From: Candidatus Zipacnadia bacterium
GTDB taxonomy: Bacteria; Armatimonadota; Zipacnadia; Zipacnadales; Zipacnadaceae
Assembly: GCA_029821215.1 (NCBI GenBank)
Contig: JALGTV010000151.1
Location: 1 to 7,957 of the forward strand
DNA length: 7,957 nt
Reading direction: 5' to 3'
Shown here: piece by piece, positions 5,167 through 7,957 of the stretch
Layout of the letters: each line of letters opens with the position of its first letter
Position numbering within the stretch: the first letter of the stretch is position 1
Translations under genes and position numbers: made by a program
Notes under the pieces: generated by a model
What the model was told of the DNA's origin: nothing
Database searches by the model: none
What the model saw: only the letters and a program-made list of their open reading frames with translations

Positions 5167-6684
5167 TCAAGTTGCCGGACCCGACGGTGTGTCCTCCTGG
5201 TCAGTGGGGGCAAGTTCTCCGGCTGCTGATAGCTGGGCGGCCCGGCGCAGGCGGGCCACCACGTCTGACTGCTCCAGAAGCTCCATTAAATGAAACAGGC
5301 TGGGCCCGATGGTGGTACCAGTTACCGCGGCGCGGCAGGGATGGATTACCTCAGCCGCCTTAATATCCATCTGTTCGGCCAGTCCCCGCACCGTTGTCTC
5401 AATGGTATCGGCGCTCCACTCCGATAGGGCCTCCAGACGGTCGGCCAGTGTCTCCAGCTTGGCGGGCGTCTGGGAGTCATTCAGCCACTGGCGCCGAGCG
5501 CGATTCTCATACTCAAAGTCATCAGTAAAGAAATACCGGGCCCAGCTACTAAAGGTAGAGAGCAATTTCACCCGGCTCTTCATCAGGTCAACTACCTTCA
5601 CCAGCCACTGGCGCCGCTGCGGGGTTAAATCTTGCTCTATAAGGCCTTCTTCCTGGAGCAGCGGCAATACCAGGTCAGCCACGTGCTGGGCATCGGCGTT
5701 AGTTATGTACTCGCCATTCATCCATGTTGCCTTCTCCACGTCAAAGACGGACGGGGAGCTGCTGCAGGCTTCCAGGGAGAATCGGTCCAGAATCTCCTGC
5801 CGGCTGAGGATTTCCTCTTCGCTGCCCGGAGACCAGCCCAGCAATGCCAGGAAATTAAACATTGCCTCGGGCAGAAAGCCCTGCTCGGCATAGTCGGTCA
5901 CGGCCACCGCCCCGTGGCGCTTGCTGAGCTTGGTGCGGTCCTCGCCCAGGATCAGTGGCAGGTGGGCGTACTGGGGAGGCTTGATGTCCAACGCCTCCTG
6001 GAGCTGGAGGTGTATCTGGGTATTAGGTAGGTGCTCAACGGCCCGAATCACGTGGGTTATCTGCATAAGGTGGTCATCCACCACCACCGCCAGGTGGTAG
6101 GTAGGATAACCTGAGGTCTTGACGATAACCGGGTCGCCAATCAGAGCATTGTCATAGACAACCTGGCCCTGAATAATATCATTGATGATGGTCTTACCGG
6201 TTTCTTTTACCCGCAAGCGAATACAGGGCTCTCGTCCCTCCGCCCGCAGTCGTTGCTTGTCCTCCTGGCTCAAATCGCGGCAGCGGCCATCGTACTTGGG
6301 AGGAATGCCCCGCGCCCGCATAAGTTCGCGTTGTTCCTCCAGCTCCTCGGGTGTACAAAAACATTCATAGGCCTGCCTGGCATCTATTAGTCTCTGCACG
6401 TAGGCCTGGTAGATATCCAGGCGCTCGGATTGTACGTAAGGCCCATAAGGCCCCCCGATGTCCGGCCCCTCGTCCCAGTCCACCCCCAGCCAGCGCAGTC
6501 CCTCGTAGATGACCCCCAGCGCCTCGTCGGTGGACCGCAGTTCGTCAGTATCTTCTACGCGCAATACCATACTACCGCCCTGACTGCGGGCAAACAGCCA
6601 GTTGAACAGGGCGGTATGAGCATTACCGATATGCATGTACCCCGTCGGTGCCGGGGCGAATCTAACGCGAATGGCATTTGGCAT
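5167..6684 (-). CDS. gltX: Glutamyl-tRNA synthetase
   Basis: A class I aminoacyl-tRNA synthetase that charges tRNA-Glu with glutamate in the cytoplasm using ATP. It has 505 residues, normal for bacterial GluRS. The N-terminal Rossmann fold carries the HIGH-type motif as HIGN (18-21) in APAPTGYMHIGNAHTALFNW. A Cys-x-Cys pair (108, 110) with Tyr131 and Cys135 forms the expected zinc-binding insert. The KMSKS-type loop is KLSKR (252-256) followed by HG. The tRNA-acceptor segment reads RAVEHLPNT (214-222), a slightly unusual version of the common RGxEHxxNT. The C-terminal third (about 320-490) is the helical anticodon-binding region. The ATG at 6684 is preferred over the GTG at 6708 because TAGGGAG lies nine bases upstream of it and the conserved core starts right after. 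Whether it also misacylates tRNA-Gln, for amidation by GatCAB, cannot be judged here. It lies downstream of rimO, separated by a repeat-filled 274-bp gap. Confidence 0.97.
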   Translation of the reverse strand: MPNAIRVRFAPAPTGYMHIGNAHTALFNWLFARSQGGSMVLRVEDTDELRSTDEALGVIYEGLRWLGVDWDEGPDIGGPYGPYVQSERLDIYQAYVQRLIDARQAYECFCTPEELEEQRELMRARGIPPKYDGRCRDLSQEDKQRLRAEGREPCIRLRVKETGKTIINDIIQGQVVYDNALIGDPVIVKTSGYPTYHLAVVVDDHLMQITHVIRAVEHLPNTQIHLQLQEALDIKPPQYAHLPLILGEDRTKLSKRHGAVAVTDYAEQGFLPEAMFNFLALLGWSPGSEEEILSRQEILDRFSLEACSSSPSVFDVEKATWMNGEYITNADAQHVADLVLPLLQEEGLIEQDLTPQRRQWLVKVVDLMKSRVKLLSTFSSWARYFFTDDFEYENRARRQWLNDSQTPAKLETLADRLEALSEWSADTIETTVRGLAEQMDIKAAEVIHPCRAAVTGTTIGPSLFHLMELLEQSDVVARLRRAAQLSAAGELAPTDQEDTPSGPAT

Positions 6685-6693
6685 AACCGCTAA

Positions 6694-6700
6694 CTCCCTA
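6694..6700 (-). promoter_or_regulatory. gltX ribosome-binding site
   Basis: TAGGGAG on the minus strand ends nine bases before the ATG at 6684, a normal distance, and decides against the upstream GTG at 6708. It sits just outside the nested inverted repeat that ends at 6708. Confidence 0.65.
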
Positions 6701-6707
6701 CTGGTCA

Positions 6708-6784
6708 CGTAGGCGGGGTTCTCTCCTTCGGCAGGCTCAGGACGGTGAGCTTGCCGAGCCGCAACCCCGCTCCGATGAGCTACG
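6708..6784 (-). repeat. Nested inverted repeat in the presumed gltX leader
   Basis: Three pairs of inverted segments nest inside each other: CGTAG with CTACG (6708-6712 and 6780-6784), GCGGGGTT with AACCCCGC (6713-6720 and 6763-6770), and a 12-bp stem with one G-T wobble (6728-6739 and 6746-6757) around a six-base loop. Read as gltX leader RNA this is a long stem with one nine-base bulge and one asymmetric internal loop. The loop strand nearest the gene reads AGGAGAG. The structure ends 23 bases before the start codon. It lacks the T-box consensus and is either a leader RNA element or a composite REP-like repeat. The inner stem arms share the TCGRCARGCTCA core seen at 3740 and 3790. Confidence 0.65.
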
Positions 6785-6800
6785 CAGGTTCTTAACCTGC
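6784..6800. repeat. Perfect GCAGGTT hairpin
   Basis: GCAGGTT (6784-6790), loop CTT, AACCTGC (6794-6800) form a perfect seven-bp stem with a three-base loop, flanked on both sides by GCTAC (6779-6783 and 6801-6805). It adjoins the nested repeat and looks like another copy-type intergenic module. Confidence 0.65.
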
Positions 6801-6821
6801 GCTACGCGCCTTTGTCCTTTA

Positions 6822-6942
6822 GAGACTGTTGCAAAACCTGTAGGAGGGACATCCCTGCCCCGATATGCGTATAGGCTTAGCCGGCTAACTCTACACATTC
6901 TACTCATACAAGCAGTCCGTGATTACCTTTTGCAACAGTCTC
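6822..6942. mobile_element. MITE-like non-autonomous element with TTTA target duplication
   Basis: The ends are perfect 15-bp inverted repeats, GAGACTGTTGCAAAA at 6822-6836 and its complement at 6928-6942. They are flanked directly by TTTA on the left (6818-6821) and TTTA on the right (6943-6946), as expected for a four-base target duplication. The 121-bp element has no coding capacity. A perfect TTAGCCGGCTAA palindrome (6877-6888) lies at its exact middle. Next to the left terminal repeat is the 27-bp dispersed repeat (6838-6864). The ends are of the kind seen in some IS5-like or IS6-like elements (TGTTGCAAA), but no family is assigned. It sits 12 bases beyond the rimO stop, between rimO and gltX, where it may add a strong hairpin to the transcript. 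Confidence 0.8.
6838..6864 (+). repeat. Dispersed 27-bp repeat, copy 2
   Basis: Begins CTGTAGGAGGG and ends CCCCGAT. It is 23 of 27 identical to the inverted copy at 3832-3858. Here it lies inside the MITE-like element, one base inside the left terminal repeat. Confidence 0.7.
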
Positions 6943-6958
6943 TTTATGTGTGGCCCAT

Positions 6959-7957
6959 TTATACGACGCTATGAAGATCATGTACTTCTGCTTTATCCAC
7001 CGTAGCCCACACAAATGTGCCTAACTCAATCTCGGAGGTATTATTGTCCATAGCGTGGATTAGCACCTCCCCATCCACCTCCGGAGCATCACGGTAAGAG
7101 CGCCCGGCCCACTCATTGCCTTCCTCTATCTTTCTCTCCACCAGCACCTGGAGGCGCTGGCCGACCATGCGCTGGTTATTGGCCAGGGAAATGTCCTCCT
7201 GGACACGGTACACCTCTGCCTGGCGCTCCTCGGCCACTTCTACAGGTACTCTGTCGGGTAGCCGTGCCGCCGGAGTTCCTTCTTCAGGCCAGTAGCGAAA
7301 GGCCGCCAGGCGGTCAAAGCGGGCCTCAGCCACAAAATCAAGCAGTAGCTGGAAATCCGCCTCTGTCTCACCGGGAAACCCCACAATGAACGTAGTGCGC
7401 AACGCCGCTGTGGGTGCCACCTGCCGAATGAGCTGTATCATATTTAGATGAGTTTCGGGACTTCCCTGCCTACCCATCGCCTTCAATACTGATGGGGCTA
7501 CGTGCTGGAAAGGGATATCAAAATAGGGCACTATGGCCAGATTTCGGGCCGTGGCCTCAATCACTGGTTCAGTCACTCTGTCGGGATACATATACATAAG
7601 TCGTACCCAGCCGTGATAATCATGGGTGGGCAAAGCGTCGAGGAGTTGGACCAGGGAAGTCGGCGGCTCCCGGTCACTGCCGTAGTTGGTGGTGTCCTGG
7701 GCAATTAGGCAAATCTCTCGCACCCCCTGCTCGACCAGGGACGAAAACTCGTGACATATATCATCCAAAGGGCGACTGCGATACGGCCCGCGCAGGGACG
7801 GTATTGTACAAAAGGTACAGCGATTATCGCAGCCCTCAGCTATCTTCAAATAGGTACTCCACGGGGGCGAAGAGCGCCAGCGGGGCGTTTGGGCGTCATA
7901 TATGTAAGTAATCGGCGGTGCCATCACCTGCCGCTTGCCGCGTAAGGCTAAGTCTAC
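6959..7957 (-). CDS. rimO: Ribosomal protein uS12 methylthiotransferase RimO (5'-truncated)
   Basis: The frame is open from the window's right edge to the TAA at 6961-6959, giving 332 residues. The N-terminal UPF0004 domain that binds a second iron-sulfur cluster lies outside, since the full protein is usually about 440. RimO is a radical-SAM enzyme that adds a methylthio group to a conserved aspartate of ribosomal protein uS12. The radical-SAM cluster motif C-x3-C-x2-C is intact in EGCDNRCTFCTIPSLRGPYR (Cys 43, 47 and 50 of the visible part). It is followed by family blocks FDIPFQHVAPSVLKAMGR (147-163) and IVGFPGETEADF (191-202). Residues of about 262-332 form the C-terminal TRAM domain. The SYRDAPEVDGEV stretch (287-298) favours RimO over the tRNA-modifying relative MiaB. 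The YWPEEGTPA segment has Trp where Ser is usual. The GTG and ATG at 7927-7922 are internal codons, not the start. Confidence 0.93.
   Translation of the reverse strand, partial: VDLALRGKRQVMAPPITYIYDAQTPRWRSSPPWSTYLKIAEGCDNRCTFCTIPSLRGPYRSRPLDDICHEFSSLVEQGVREICLIAQDTTNYGSDREPPTSLVQLLDALPTHDYHGWVRLMYMYPDRVTEPVIEATARNLAIVPYFDIPFQHVAPSVLKAMGRQGSPETHLNMIQLIRQVAPTAALRTTFIVGFPGETEADFQLLLDFVAEARFDRLAAFRYWPEEGTPAARLPDRVPVEVAEERQAEVYRVQEDISLANNQRMVGQRLQVLVERKIEEGNEWAGRSYRDAPEVDGEVLIHAMDNNTSEIELGTFVWATVDKAEVHDLHSVV

Noticed and set aside
5309..6030. Plus-strand open frames opposite gltX (5309-5893 and 5632-6030)
   Set aside because: They lie fully inside the well-conserved gltX coding strand and have no family resemblance; they are by-products of GC-rich codon use.
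6685..6708. GTG start for gltX eight codons earlier
   Set aside because: TAGGGAG is correctly spaced for the ATG at 6684 and lies downstream of the GTG; the extra residues are not part of the conserved GluRS start.
6822..6942. Complete insertion sequence
   Set aside because: Only 121 bp with no transposase frame; it can only be a non-autonomous derivative.
6685..6958. T-box riboswitch in front of gltX
   Set aside because: The leader is long and structured, but there is no sequence like the conserved T-box GGTGGNACCGCG and no terminator/antiterminator pair followed by a T-run.
7922..7927. GTG/ATG at 7927-7922 as the start of a short RimO
   Set aside because: The frame remains open to the window edge and the N-terminal domain required by the family would be missing; the gene is cut by the window boundary.

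Overview
The window is a moderately GC-rich piece of bacterial chromosome made mostly of conserved housekeeping genes, and it is cut through a gene at both ends. Genes on the left half read rightward and genes on the right half read leftward, so two units converge on a hairpin-rich gap at about 3579-3907. The ScpA/ScpB pair excludes MukBEF-type gammaproteobacteria. The moderately high GC, the secreted Pro/Ala/Glu-rich protein and many short palindromic intergenic modules suggest a poorly sampled, possibly uncultured lineage (Armatimonadota or Chloroflexota would fit). That placement is a weak inference and no gene here proves it.

Rightward unit (1-3610): the 3' part of a long-form glucose-1-phosphate thymidylyltransferase-like nucleotidyltransferase, then scpA and scpB (the kleisin and winged-helix subunits of SMC condensin), then a polytopic membrane protein resembling GT-C glycosyltransferases. 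A good intrinsic terminator closes the unit. The membrane protein's 5' end is peculiar. The frame is open and hydrophobic upstream of the only standard start codon, and a GTG placed one base after the scpB stop would join that frame if a four-G run were one G shorter.

Convergent gap (3579-3907): no credible gene. It holds consecutive hairpins, a 50-bp-period direct repeat and a 27-bp repeat that recurs inverted about 3 kb away.

Leftward unit (7957-3908): rimO (ribosomal protein uS12 methylthiotransferase, N-terminus outside the window), gltX (glutamyl-tRNA synthetase) and a secreted 391-residue protein of unknown function. Its folded N-terminal region resembles the extracytoplasmic domain found ahead of some MscS-type channels. 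rimO and gltX both serve translation. The 274-bp gap between them is the most eventful part of the window. It contains a 121-bp MITE-like element with perfect 15-bp terminal inverted repeats, a TTTA duplication and a central palindrome, then a small hairpin, then a nested long-stem structure in the presumed gltX leader.

No defence system, CRISPR array, tRNA, rRNA or transposase gene is visible. The unusual content is the intergenic repeat ecology rather than a new protein system.
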